From positions 55,494 to 61,326 of the forward strand of contig NHBT01000028.1 of the NCBI GenBank assembly GCA_002167805.1: a stretch of DNA of 5,833 bases, written 5' to 3'. Positions 1 through 5,833 of the stretch are shown piece by piece. The position numbers and the translations under genes are program-made. The DNA is from Owenweeksia sp. TMED14 (GTDB lineage Bacteria; Bacteroidota; Bacteroidia; Flavobacteriales; Schleiferiaceae). The notes beneath the pieces are model-generated. The model searched no databases, had not been told where the DNA came from, and saw nothing but the letters and a program-made list of their open reading frames with translations. Positions within the stretch are counted from its first letter, which is position 1; each line of letters starts with the position of its first letter.

Positions 1-126
1 GGAAAAGACGATCAAAAGGGGATTGAAATAAGTAGGGAAACATTCAAAACAGATCCCATTTATAATATCGGAGCATTTGGAATACTAATATTGCTTTCAG
101 CAATCTATGCGGTCTTTTGGAGTTGA
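1..126 (+). CDS. C-terminal fragment of a membrane transporter, probable sodium:solute symporter
   Basis: The frame is open from the first base to TGA at 124-126 and encodes the last 41 residues of a protein that begins upstream of the window. A short polar stretch rich in charged residues (GKDDQKGIEISRE) leads into one hydrophobic segment of about 20 residues (NIGAFGILILLSAIYAVFW) ending almost at the C-terminus. A charged loop followed by a last helix of the type 'NIGA..I..L.A.YA.FW' resembles the final transmembrane helix of Bacteroidota sodium/sugar (SSS family) symporters. That family match is from memory of the tail alone, since the Na+ and substrate sites lie outside the window. Another polytopic membrane protein is possible. 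The open frame and hydrophobic tail make a real gene end likely; the family name is moderately supported. Confidence 0.55.
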   Translation, partial: GKDDQKGIEISRETFKTDPIYNIGAFGILILLSAIYAVFWS

Positions 127-247
127 ATAATCATCTTTTTTAAAAATTTACAATAGTGATGCTTAATTTGAAAAAAGAGCCTTTAAACTAAAAAATTAGC
201 TTTATTTTAAATTGCAATTGCCACTTCAATAAAAACCATCAAATTAC
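127..247. other. A/T-rich intergenic gap upstream of the mevalonate genes
   Basis: This is the only intergenic space in the window. It must hold any promoter specific to the downstream three-gene unit. It is rich in A and T tracts and contains an 8-bp palindrome, GCAATTGC (214-221). I find no convincing Bacteroidota -33/-7 pair (TTTG about 20 bases before TAnnTTTG) and no GC-rich terminator hairpin after the upstream gene. Transcription could therefore also read through from upstream. No Shine-Dalgarno sequence precedes the ATG at 248, which is usual in this phylum. Confidence 0.5.
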
Positions 248-1582
248 ATGGATCGAAAAATATATGGGTTTTCTAAACTCTCAAAAAAAGCCAAAATGGA
301 ATGGCTTGCAAAAGTTCATTTAAAAAATCCCAAAAAGGGCTTAGATCTAATGAATTCATACATGCATGTAGATCAAAACATCCAAAAAAAACATGATGAG
401 TTTATTGAAAATACAGTTGCGAACTATTACCTCCCCATGGGTGTGGCTCCTAATTTTTTAATTAACGATAAAATCTACACTGTTCCTATGGCAATTGAGG
501 AGAGCTCTGTTGTTGCAGCAGCATCTAAATCTGCGAAATTTTGGCTTTCAAGAGGTGGGTTTAAAAGCAAGATTATTTCAACAAAAAAAATAGGACATAT
601 TCATTTCACTTTTGATGGAGAAAAGAATTATTTAATCGATTTATTTTCTCGATCCAAACAAGGTTTAATTAAAAGTACAGAGCTTTTAACAAAAAATATG
701 CGTCAAAGAGGAGGAGGAATTCTTGATGTCAATTTGATAGACAAAACCGAAAAATTGATCAATTACTATCAATTAGAAGTTGGATTTGAAACTTGCGATT
801 CAATGGGCGCAAATTTCATTAATTCATGCCTTGAAGAAATGGCGAAGTTTTTTCGCGAGTCAATTGAAAACGAAATAAAAAATATAGGAAGCATCGATAT
901 AATAATGAGCATCCTATCTAATTATACACCAGAATGCATCGTGGGGTGCCAGGTGGCCTGCCCAATCGAGGAATTAATAAAAAACGATATTTCAAAGTCT
1001 AAAATTTTTGCCAAAAAATTTAAGCAAGCTATTGAAATTGCAAAAATAGAACCCTATCGAGCGACTACCCACAATAAAGGAATTATGAATGGAATTGATA
1101 GTGTTATTTTGGCAACTGGAAATGATTTCCGAGCTGTTGAAGCTGCTTGTCATACCTACGCCGCCAAAGATGGTCAATATAAGAGTTTGACGGATTGTGA
1201 GATTTCCAATGATATCTTCAAATTTTGGATAGAAATTCCCCTTTCAATCGGCACTGTAGGAGGATTAACCAAATTACACCCAATGGTTGAACTTTCTTTG
1301 GATATCTTGGGTAAACCTAATTCACATGAGTTAATGGAAATAGTCGCGGCTAGCGGTCTAGCCCAAAATTTTGCTGCCCTTAAAGCTCTTACCACGTCTG
1401 GAATTCAAAAAGGTCATATGAAAATGCACTTATTGAATACTTTGAATCAACTTGGTGCAAGTGAAACTGAAAAAGAAATTCTCCAAAGAGTATTTTCAAA
1501 AACTGCTCCTCATCATGCTCAAGTTGTTTCAGCTTTTAATAATTTAAGAAACGCTCAAGAAGGAGATTCCAGTAATGATTAG
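248..1582 (+). CDS. mvaA: Hydroxymethylglutaryl-CoA reductase, class II (degradative-type)
   Basis: This enzyme interconverts HMG-CoA and mevalonate using a nicotinamide cofactor in the cytoplasm. In a bacterium with a GHMP kinase next door the biosynthetic direction is likely. At 444 residues it is close to the roughly 430 of class II enzymes and lacks the membrane domain of class I. The substrate motif VPMAIEESSVVAAAS (79-93) carries the catalytic Glu85. The cofactor motif DSMGANF is at 184-190. THNKGIMNGID (274-284) carries the catalytic Lys277. GNDFRAVEAA (291-300) carries Asp293. GIQKGHM (385-391) carries the catalytic His390 on the C-terminal flap. All four catalytic residues are present, so it should be active. 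The start is supported by the N-terminal GFSKLSKKAK segment, which I recall as typical of Bacteroidota homologues. The usual EEPS is EESS here, a mild change. The cofactor (NADH or NADPH) cannot be read confidently. The gene overlaps the kinase gene by 8 nt. Confidence 0.97.
   Translation: MDRKIYGFSKLSKKAKMEWLAKVHLKNPKKGLDLMNSYMHVDQNIQKKHDEFIENTVANYYLPMGVAPNFLINDKIYTVPMAIEESSVVAAASKSAKFWLSRGGFKSKIISTKKIGHIHFTFDGEKNYLIDLFSRSKQGLIKSTELLTKNMRQRGGGILDVNLIDKTEKLINYYQLEVGFETCDSMGANFINSCLEEMAKFFRESIENEIKNIGSIDIIMSILSNYTPECIVGCQVACPIEELIKNDISKSKIFAKKFKQAIEIAKIEPYRATTHNKGIMNGIDSVILATGNDFRAVEAACHTYAAKDGQYKSLTDCEISNDIFKFWIEIPLSIGTVGGLTKLHPMVELSLDILGKPNSHELMEIVAASGLAQNFAALKALTTSGIQKGHMKMHLLNTLNQLGASETEKEILQRVFSKTAPHHAQVVSAFNNLRNAQEGDSSND
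1557..1565 (+). promoter_or_regulatory. Strong Shine-Dalgarno sequence for the GHMP kinase gene, inside the reductase gene
   Basis: AAGAAGGAG lies inside the last codons of the reductase gene, with nine bases between AGGAG and the ATG at 1575. Most starts in this window have no such site, as is normal for Bacteroidota. It therefore stands out and supports both the chosen start and re-initiation coupled to the end of the upstream gene. Confidence 0.6.
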
Positions 1583-2432
1583 CTTCAGAGCAAATGGCAA
1601 ACTTCTTCTAACTTCAGAGTATGTTATACTTAATGGAGCTAAAGCAATCGCTGTCCCTACAAAACTTGGTCAAACTTTAGATTATTTAAAAGGAGATGAA
1701 AATCTCCAATGGACTGCCCTTAATAGTGATGGGGAGAAATGGATAACAGGCGAAGTAGAAAAATCTAAGAATCTCCTGAACGTGAAAAGTCTAATAACTG
1801 AGGCAATGAAAATTGCAGGTTTATCAAAATTTCCAAAAGGAAAAGTGATCACAAAACTGGAATTTTCAAAAGATTGGGGATTAGGAAGCTCTTCTACTTT
1901 AACATCACTAATTGCTCAATGGTTTTCTATTGACCCTATGGAACTTCACTTTCAAACCTCTCAAGGATCCGGTTATGATGTCGCCTGTGCTCAAGCTAGT
2001 CAGCCAATATTTTATCAGAAACTGGATAAAGGATATTTTAAAGAATATATAGAACTCAAATGGCCAAAAGAAAGTATATACTTTCTTTATTTAGGTAAAA
2101 AAAAGAGAAGCCATGAAGCAATAAAATCTTACTTGCCAAATCCAAAAAATAATATCAAAGACTTTACAGATCTAACAGATAAATTATATGAAGCACGGAC
2201 CACCGAGAGTTTAATTCGACTAATCAATAGTCATGAAAATCTAATGGGAATTCATTTAGGGGAGAAATCTTTGCCCAATGAAATATTTTATGATAAGAAT
2301 ACAGGAGCGAAAAGCTTGGGGGCGTGGGGTGGAGATTTCGGTATGTTCATAATCAGAAATCAAAAACAAGTTGACTATCTTAAGGAGAAAAACCCAAATA
2401 CTTTTTTCTCTTGGGATGAATTTATCTTATGA
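1575..2432 (+). CDS. GYDIA-family GHMP kinase (probable mevalonate-pathway kinase)
   Basis: This is a GHMP-superfamily small-molecule kinase of 285 residues, somewhat shorter than typical mevalonate kinases. Motif 1 is at the N-terminus: ANGKLLLTSEYVILNGAKA (6-24), with the conserved GK (8-9) and Glu15. The ATP phosphate-binding motif 2 is DWGLGSSSTLTS (100-111). It is followed by GSGYDVACA (131-139), the GYD[IV]A signature that names this Bacteroidota family. Asp135 sits where mevalonate kinases have their catalytic Asp in SGxD. The usual glycine-rich motif 3 (GAGGGG) is replaced by GAWGGDFG (249-256). The position directly behind HMG-CoA reductase points to mevalonate or phosphomevalonate as substrate, but this is inference from context. 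I know of no firm assignment, and sequence alone does not separate mevalonate kinase, phosphomevalonate kinase or another acceptor. Its stop overlaps the next start as ATGA. Confidence 0.88.
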   Translation: MISFRANGKLLLTSEYVILNGAKAIAVPTKLGQTLDYLKGDENLQWTALNSDGEKWITGEVEKSKNLLNVKSLITEAMKIAGLSKFPKGKVITKLEFSKDWGLGSSSTLTSLIAQWFSIDPMELHFQTSQGSGYDVACAQASQPIFYQKLDKGYFKEYIELKWPKESIYFLYLGKKKRSHEAIKSYLPNPKNNIKDFTDLTDKLYEARTTESLIRLINSHENLMGIHLGEKSLPNEIFYDKNTGAKSLGAWGGDFGMFIIRNQKQVDYLKEKNPNTFFSWDEFIL

Positions 2433-4630
2433 AACTGCTCCGGTTTATATTTATTTTAATTTATCTGATATCTTCTATCGAGTCAAAATCAGCTCATTTA
2501 GTCGGGGGAGAAATCACATATACTTGCGTTGGAAATAATGTTTACCAAATAGAACTTATTGTCTATAGAGATTGTAATTCAACGGGCGCTCAACTTGATA
2601 ATCCTGCCTCAATTGGTATTTTCAACGGAGCTACGGGCGTATTGGTTCAAAACCTTCAAGTGAATAAAGGTCCAACAAAGTCTGTTCCAGTAAATACAGG
2701 GAATCCATGCCTACTTGCTCCCCCTAATGTTTGCACTCAATATGCAGAATATAGCGTGCTAGTTTCGCTACCGCCTTCTTCACAGGGCTATTCCATTGCA
2801 TATCAGAGATGTTGTAGAAATGCAACAATAACAAATATAAATAATCCTGATGATTGGGGAATGACTATTTCGGCAAGAATACCACCAAATGATAACACCT
2901 GCAATAATAGCCCTCAGTGGAATAACAAACCCCCAATAGTTCTGTGTAGTCAAGAAAATTTGAGCATTTCTAGCGCAGCAATTGATATAGATAATGACTC
3001 GTTGCATTACAAGCTCTGTGAAATTTATCATGGTGGTGGGAAATCCAATCAGCAAGGCTCGTTAAATAGTCCAAAACCAAATCCGCCCGGACCACCTCCA
3101 TATTCAGTCGTACCATTTAACCAGTCTAATACTCCAGCAAATCCAATCCCAGGGAACCCACCGATATCTATAAATGGTCAAACTGGAATAATATCAGGAA
3201 AACTTTCTGTAACAGGACAATATGTTGTTGTAATCTGTGTTGAGGAGTGGAGAAATGGGATGCTTTTAAATACAATCCGAAGAGACTATCAATTTAATGT
3301 AACATCCTGTCAAGCATCAATATGGGCCGATATTATTTCCGAGGTAGATGATCCTACTCAATTATGCATAGGTACCACCGTTCCCTTCTCTCAAAATAGT
3401 TTTAATGCAACGTTTTATCATTGGGATTTCGGAGATCCTAATAGTAGCTCAGATACTTCGAACCTACCAAATCCAACATTTACTTTTAATGACACTGGTG
3501 TTTATACAGTAACTCTCATTGCAAATCCCGGCTGGCCGTGCGCAGATACAGATCAAGTAGATTTTCATATTTATCCTCCAATCAATGCCAATTTTCAATA
3601 TTTAGGAGATGTTTGCTCAGATAAGCAAAGCTTTATCTTTACCCCAAATGGAAATTGGTACCCTGATAAAACTATTGAATGGACATTTGGTACTTCTTTG
3701 ACCGATGCAAATATTTATAAATTCAGCGGAGAATTTCCACCACCAATAATTTTTACCCAAGAGGGTAATTATCCTGTTTCACTCTACATAAAATCCAAAG
3801 CCTGCGAGGAAACATTTATTGATACAATAAAAGTGTATGACCGACCCAATATTCAAAATGACTTTAATGGCATTGTTGGATGTGAGCCATTTACATTTTT
3901 GTTTGATGCAAAAGCAACTAGCTCAACTCCATTAAATTATTATTGGGAGTTTGGAGATGGAAATTCATCAATTCTCGATATACCATCTCATACATACACA
4001 AAACCTGGCATTTACAACGTGAAATTGATGGCATGGACCACCACGGGTTGCATTGATACTATCAATAAAGATTATCCGGGTGCAATAGTTGTGAACCCCC
4101 GTCCTATAATGCCTTTTTCAGTATCCCCTCTAAAAGTCAATATTTATAAACCTGAAATTGCAGTAAACACATCGGGAATCGATCCTAATGAAGTGTTTTA
4201 TTTTGAGATGGGAGATAGTACAATTTATACTCAGCAAGACTTTTTTTTACATAAATACAAAGACACTGGTTTTTTTAAAATAATGAGAATTGCTGTGAAT
4301 GAATTTGATTGCTGGGATACTTTAAGTCAAATTGTAAGAGTTGATCCGGTGATGAATATTTGGTCTCCAAATACATTTACTCCTGATGGTGATAACATCA
4401 ATGATACATTTCGACCCGTAGCTACAGGTTTTAATTCCTATAAATTGACAATTCTTGATAGGTGGGGGGAAATTGTCTTTGAGTCCAACGATCCATATGA
4501 GGAATGGAATGGTCAAATACAAAACTTGGGTCCCCAATGTCCACAAGGGGTATATTCATGGAGACTTTTTATTTTAGATTTTGCCAACTCAGCAATTGAA
4601 AAACATGGAACAATACTTCTTTATCGCTAA
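2429..4630 (+). CDS. Secreted PKD-repeat protein with T9SS type B C-terminal sorting domain
   Basis: This is a 733-residue exported protein. Residues 1 to about 22 form a Sec signal peptide (MKLLRF, a hydrophobic core, then SKSA). The mature N-terminus, HLVGGEITYTC with YRDC at 46-49, matches the opening module of many large Bacteroidota gliding or adhesin-like proteins. That module (about 23-295) holds eleven cysteines, including RCC at 127-129, and a proline-rich stretch at 214-245. PKD-like Ig folds follow: 325-382 (HWDFGD, then TGVYTVTL), a weaker one at about 384-470 (EWTFG, then EGNYPVSL), 478-556 (YWEFGDGNSS, then PGIYNVKL) and a degenerate one at about 560-638 (YFEMGD). Residues 641-733 are the gliding-motility-associated CHU_C/type B sorting domain: SPNTFTPDGDNINDTF, then LTILDRWGEIVFES, EEWNG, and a final GTILLYR. 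The expected route is Sec to the periplasm, then T9SS across the outer membrane. The ligand is unknown. The ATGA overlap suggests translational coupling to the kinase. Confidence 0.93.
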   Translation: MKLLRFIFILIYLISSIESKSAHLVGGEITYTCVGNNVYQIELIVYRDCNSTGAQLDNPASIGIFNGATGVLVQNLQVNKGPTKSVPVNTGNPCLLAPPNVCTQYAEYSVLVSLPPSSQGYSIAYQRCCRNATITNINNPDDWGMTISARIPPNDNTCNNSPQWNNKPPIVLCSQENLSISSAAIDIDNDSLHYKLCEIYHGGGKSNQQGSLNSPKPNPPGPPPYSVVPFNQSNTPANPIPGNPPISINGQTGIISGKLSVTGQYVVVICVEEWRNGMLLNTIRRDYQFNVTSCQASIWADIISEVDDPTQLCIGTTVPFSQNSFNATFYHWDFGDPNSSSDTSNLPNPTFTFNDTGVYTVTLIANPGWPCADTDQVDFHIYPPINANFQYLGDVCSDKQSFIFTPNGNWYPDKTIEWTFGTSLTDANIYKFSGEFPPPIIFTQEGNYPVSLYIKSKACEETFIDTIKVYDRPNIQNDFNGIVGCEPFTFLFDAKATSSTPLNYYWEFGDGNSSILDIPSHTYTKPGIYNVKLMAWTTTGCIDTINKDYPGAIVVNPRPIMPFSVSPLKVNIYKPEIAVNTSGIDPNEVFYFEMGDSTIYTQQDFFLHKYKDTGFFKIMRIAVNEFDCWDTLSQIVRVDPVMNIWSPNTFTPDGDNINDTFRPVATGFNSYKLTILDRWGEIVFESNDPYEEWNGQIQNLGPQCPQGVYSWRLFILDFANSAIEKHGTILLYR
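4349..4627 (+). other. T9SS type B sorting domain (C-terminal 93 residues of the secreted protein)
   Basis: This segment of the secreted protein gene encodes the export signal. Visible hallmarks are PNTFTPDGDNINDTF near its start, the YKLTILDRWGEIVFES strand pair, EEWNG, QGVYSWRLFI and a terminal GTILLYR. These match the CHU_C/gliding-associated domain used by SprB-like cargo. They differ from the type A sorting domain, which ends in a short K/R-rich strand. Type B cargo commonly depends on a PorP/SprF-like partner, and none is encoded in this window. Confidence 0.9.
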
Positions 4631-4990
4631 TTAAAATATTTTTGAACCCAGAATAAAGGCAACTAAACCCAAAGTCACTGAAAAAACTATATAAGCAAAT
4701 ACTAATGCATATTGACCCAATTTTATGAGCTGAAGTACCTCGCTTGAAAATGTACTAAATGTGGAAAACCCTCCGCAAAATCCAACACTCCAAAAAATTA
4801 TATACTTTGATTGAATATCCTTTCCGATGAAATATCCTAAAATTAGACATGCCAAAATATTGGCGAGCAAAGTAGCAAAAATTGTTACTTTCAAAGAATT
4901 TGAAAAAAATAAATTGGCCATTTCACTAACGCCGTAACGAGCTAAGGAGCCAAGTCCACCACCAAAAAAAATAGCTACAATCTGAATCAT
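4631..4990 (-). CDS. crcB: Fluoride-specific ion channel CrcB/Fluc
   Basis: This is a small inner-membrane protein of 119 residues, the usual length for a Fluc subunit, which works as an antiparallel dimer that lets fluoride out of the cell. Four membrane segments are visible at about 4-22, 34-55, 64-87 and 95-117. Signature positions are GGGLGSLARYG (10-20) with Arg18, Asn44 in TLLANILACLILG (pore-lining Asn of the family), and GFCGGFSTFSTFSSE (70-84). The latter carries the two 'Phe box' residues Phe78 and Phe81 and the central Na+ site region. The second residue of the canonical TTFSTF is kept but the first is Ser76; the Na+ ligands there are backbone carbonyls, so activity should not be lost. 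It is the last gene of a minus-strand unit and starts within TAATG, sharing one base with the PAP2 stop. No fluoride riboswitch is possible directly upstream, because coding sequence abuts it. Confidence 0.95.
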   Translation of the reverse strand: MIQIVAIFFGGGLGSLARYGVSEMANLFFSNSLKVTIFATLLANILACLILGYFIGKDIQSKYIIFWSVGFCGGFSTFSTFSSEVLQLIKLGQYALVFAYIVFSVTLGLVAFILGSKIF

Positions 4991-5556
4991 TAGAATTTAA
5001 AATTAGGTGTACTTCGCCACCGATTCAAAGCATTCGCAATTAATAGACCTAAAATAGCACCTCCCAAAATATCTCCAGGATAATGAACCCCCAGATATAC
5101 ACGGCTATAAGAAACCAGTATTGCCCAAAAAAGAAAAATCAGTATGAATATTTTAGGCGGGCGGGAAAAATTAACAATAGCAAAAATTGTCCATATTGTA
5201 GAAGCATGGCTTGACACGAAGCCATACCTCCCACCGCATCTAATCGCTGCTAATTCAAACTGTTCTATTAATTCCGAAGAATGGCAAGGCCTTAGTCTTT
5301 CAAAAGTATTTTTGAACCCATGGACTGAAATAATATCTGCTAATACGACGCCAACAATAATAAGGGATGTAAGCAAGACTACCTCATTTAATTTTAATTT
5401 AAAAAATGCAAAAATTAGAAATAAAATAACTAATACATAAGTGCCAATGCTCATACTTAAAACCTGAAAAAAATAATCTAAATAATCCGGTCCCCAGTTC
5501 ACGAGATTTAAAAAAAGTATCTCATCAAGACTATTTAAGAATTCAATGAGTTCCAT
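4990..5556 (-). CDS. PAP2-family membrane phosphatase (lipid or polyprenyl-phosphate phosphatase)
   Basis: This is a 188-residue integral membrane acid phosphatase of the PAP2 superfamily. The three catalytic blocks are present. C1 is KNTFERLRP (82-90, KX6RP). C2 is SSHAS (115-119) in place of the textbook PSGH, with His117 as the general acid. C3 is SRVYLGVHYPGD (151-162), with Arg152, the nucleophile His158 and Asp162. About five hydrophobic helices surround them (roughly 37-53, 57-78, 118-130, 134-151, 161-177), which would place the active site at the outer face of the inner membrane. Possible substrates are undecaprenyl diphosphate, phosphatidylglycerol phosphate or phosphatidate; the sequence does not decide. 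The start at 5556 gives a typical PAP2 N-terminus (LDEILFLNLVN) and has a GAAGGA ribosome site six bases upstream. It therefore genuinely overlaps the obg end by 22 nt. Confidence 0.92.
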   Translation of the reverse strand: MELIEFLNSLDEILFLNLVNWGPDYLDYFFQVLSMSIGTYVLVILFLIFAFFKLKLNEVVLLTSLIIVGVVLADIISVHGFKNTFERLRPCHSSELIEQFELAAIRCGGRYGFVSSHASTIWTIFAIVNFSRPPKIFILIFLFWAILVSYSRVYLGVHYPGDILGGAILGLLIANALNRWRSTPNFKF

Positions 5557-5833
5557 AGTATATCCTTCATTTGCATTATATTTTCTCCTGTTACTGAGCT
5601 AAAAAATATATGAGGAATTTCGATAGGTAAACTTGCCTCAATTTCTAACTTCAATTCATTGTCTAACATATCAGATTTTGAAATTCCCAATATTTTTCTT
5701 TTTCTACCCAGCTCTAAACTATATTTCTCTAGCTCATTTAATAAAGTTTTAAATTCTTTTAGATGGTCCTTGGCATCCGCAGAAATTAAAAAGAACAAAA
5801 TTGAATTACGTTCAATGTGACGTAAAAAACGAT
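5535..5833 (-). CDS. obg: GTPase Obg, C-terminal part (5' end outside the window)
   Basis: The minus-strand frame is open from the window edge to TAA at 5537-5535 and gives the last 99 residues of Obg. Read in frame it begins RFLRHIERNSILFFLISADA (5831-5772), the conserved segment after the G3 region of Obg GTPases (FLRHIER followed by a hydrophobic strand). ISKSDMLD is the G4 guanine-specificity motif, with SKSD for the common NKxD. SSVTGENIMQMKDILW carries the G5-like S-(A/S) element and the final helix. The protein ends soon after the G domain, so the OCT extension seen in some firmicute Obg proteins is absent. Obg binds the large ribosomal subunit and acts in ribosome assembly and stress signalling. 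The glycine-rich N-terminal domain and the P-loop lie outside the window. A TTG at 5798 lies inside the gene and is not the real start. Confidence 0.94.
   Translation of the reverse strand, partial: RFLRHIERNSILFFLISADAKDHLKEFKTLLNELEKYSLELGRKRKILGISKSDMLDNELKLEIEASLPIEIPHIFFSSVTGENIMQMKDILWNSLNS
5563..5568 (-). promoter_or_regulatory. Shine-Dalgarno sequence for the PAP2 gene, inside obg
   Basis: On the minus strand GAAGGA ends six bases before the ATG at 5556-5554, inside the last codons of obg. It supports the 22-nt overlapping start over a later internal Met (residues 34 or 36). Confidence 0.5.

Noticed and set aside
188..199. Short inverted repeat CTAA-AAAA-TTAG as a terminator for the upstream gene
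   Set aside because: A four-base A/T-rich stem is too weak, and no GC-rich stem with a following T-run is present.
167..204. Possible Bacteroidota promoter: TTTG at 167-170 and TAGCTTTA at 197-204
   Set aside because: The spacing is 26 bases, too long for the usual -33/-7 arrangement of about 19-21, and the last base of the -7 element does not match. A/T-rich DNA gives such hits by chance.
384..391. Homopolymer runs of eight (A at 384-391 and 583-590, T at 4241-4248) as phase-variation switches
   Set aside because: Runs this short are expected in an AT-rich genome, all three reading frames are intact across them, and the reductase is a housekeeping gene.
992..1395. Minus-strand open frames opposite the HMG-CoA reductase gene
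   Set aside because: They mirror the coding strand under conserved reductase motifs and have no ribosome site or family resemblance.
2780..3055. Minus-strand 91-codon open frame opposite the cargo gene
   Set aside because: It is antisense to the conserved N-terminal module of the secreted protein, with no recognisable domain. The 74-codon frame at 4322-4546 is rejected for the same reason.
4633..4642. AAAATATTTT palindrome at the convergent junction as a bidirectional terminator
   Set aside because: It is purely A/T, lies inside the crcB end and would not form a stable hairpin.
5144..5440. 98-codon open frame on the plus strand opposite the PAP2 gene
   Set aside because: It lies wholly antisense to a well-supported gene carrying all the PAP2 catalytic blocks, and its translation shows no recognisable motif.

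Overview
The window is a compact, AT-rich stretch of a chromosome, almost certainly from a member of the Bacteroidota (Flavobacteriales, Cytophagales, Saprospirales or a related lineage). The main evidence is a secreted PKD-repeat protein ending in the gliding-motility-associated type B sorting domain of the type IX secretion system (T9SS), which is confined to this phylum. A class II (degradative-type) HMG-CoA reductase beside a GHMP kinase with a GYD[IV]A motif, and mostly SD-poor, A-rich leaders, agree with this. The exact taxon cannot be fixed from the sequence.

Plus strand, 1-4630. The last 41 codons of a membrane protein (probably a sodium:solute symporter) end at 126. A 121-bp A/T-rich gap follows, the only intergenic space in the window. 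Next come three genes joined by overlaps: HMG-CoA reductase (248-1582), a GYDIA-type GHMP kinase (1575-2432, 8-nt overlap) and a 733-residue secreted T9SS cargo protein (2429-4630, ATGA overlap). The first two belong to mevalonate and isoprenoid metabolism. The third is a surface or extracellular protein with no obvious biochemical link to them.

Minus strand, 5833-4631. The 3' part of obg (GTPase, cut by the window edge) overlaps a PAP2-family membrane phosphatase by 22 nt. That gene overlaps a CrcB/Fluc fluoride channel by one base (TAATG). The two gene sets converge with their stop codons directly abutting (4628-4630 and 4631-4633), leaving no room for an intergenic terminator.

Taken together, HMG-CoA reductase commits carbon to isoprenoids and the GHMP kinase probably phosphorylates a pathway intermediate. 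The PAP2 protein may recycle a polyprenyl or other lipid diphosphate at the membrane. Obg acts in ribosome assembly and stress control, and CrcB exports fluoride. I see no RNA gene, CRISPR array, insertion sequence or phage feature, and no clearly new defence or mobile system. The most interesting points are the poorly characterised GHMP kinase with its altered third motif and its tight coupling to a T9SS cargo gene.
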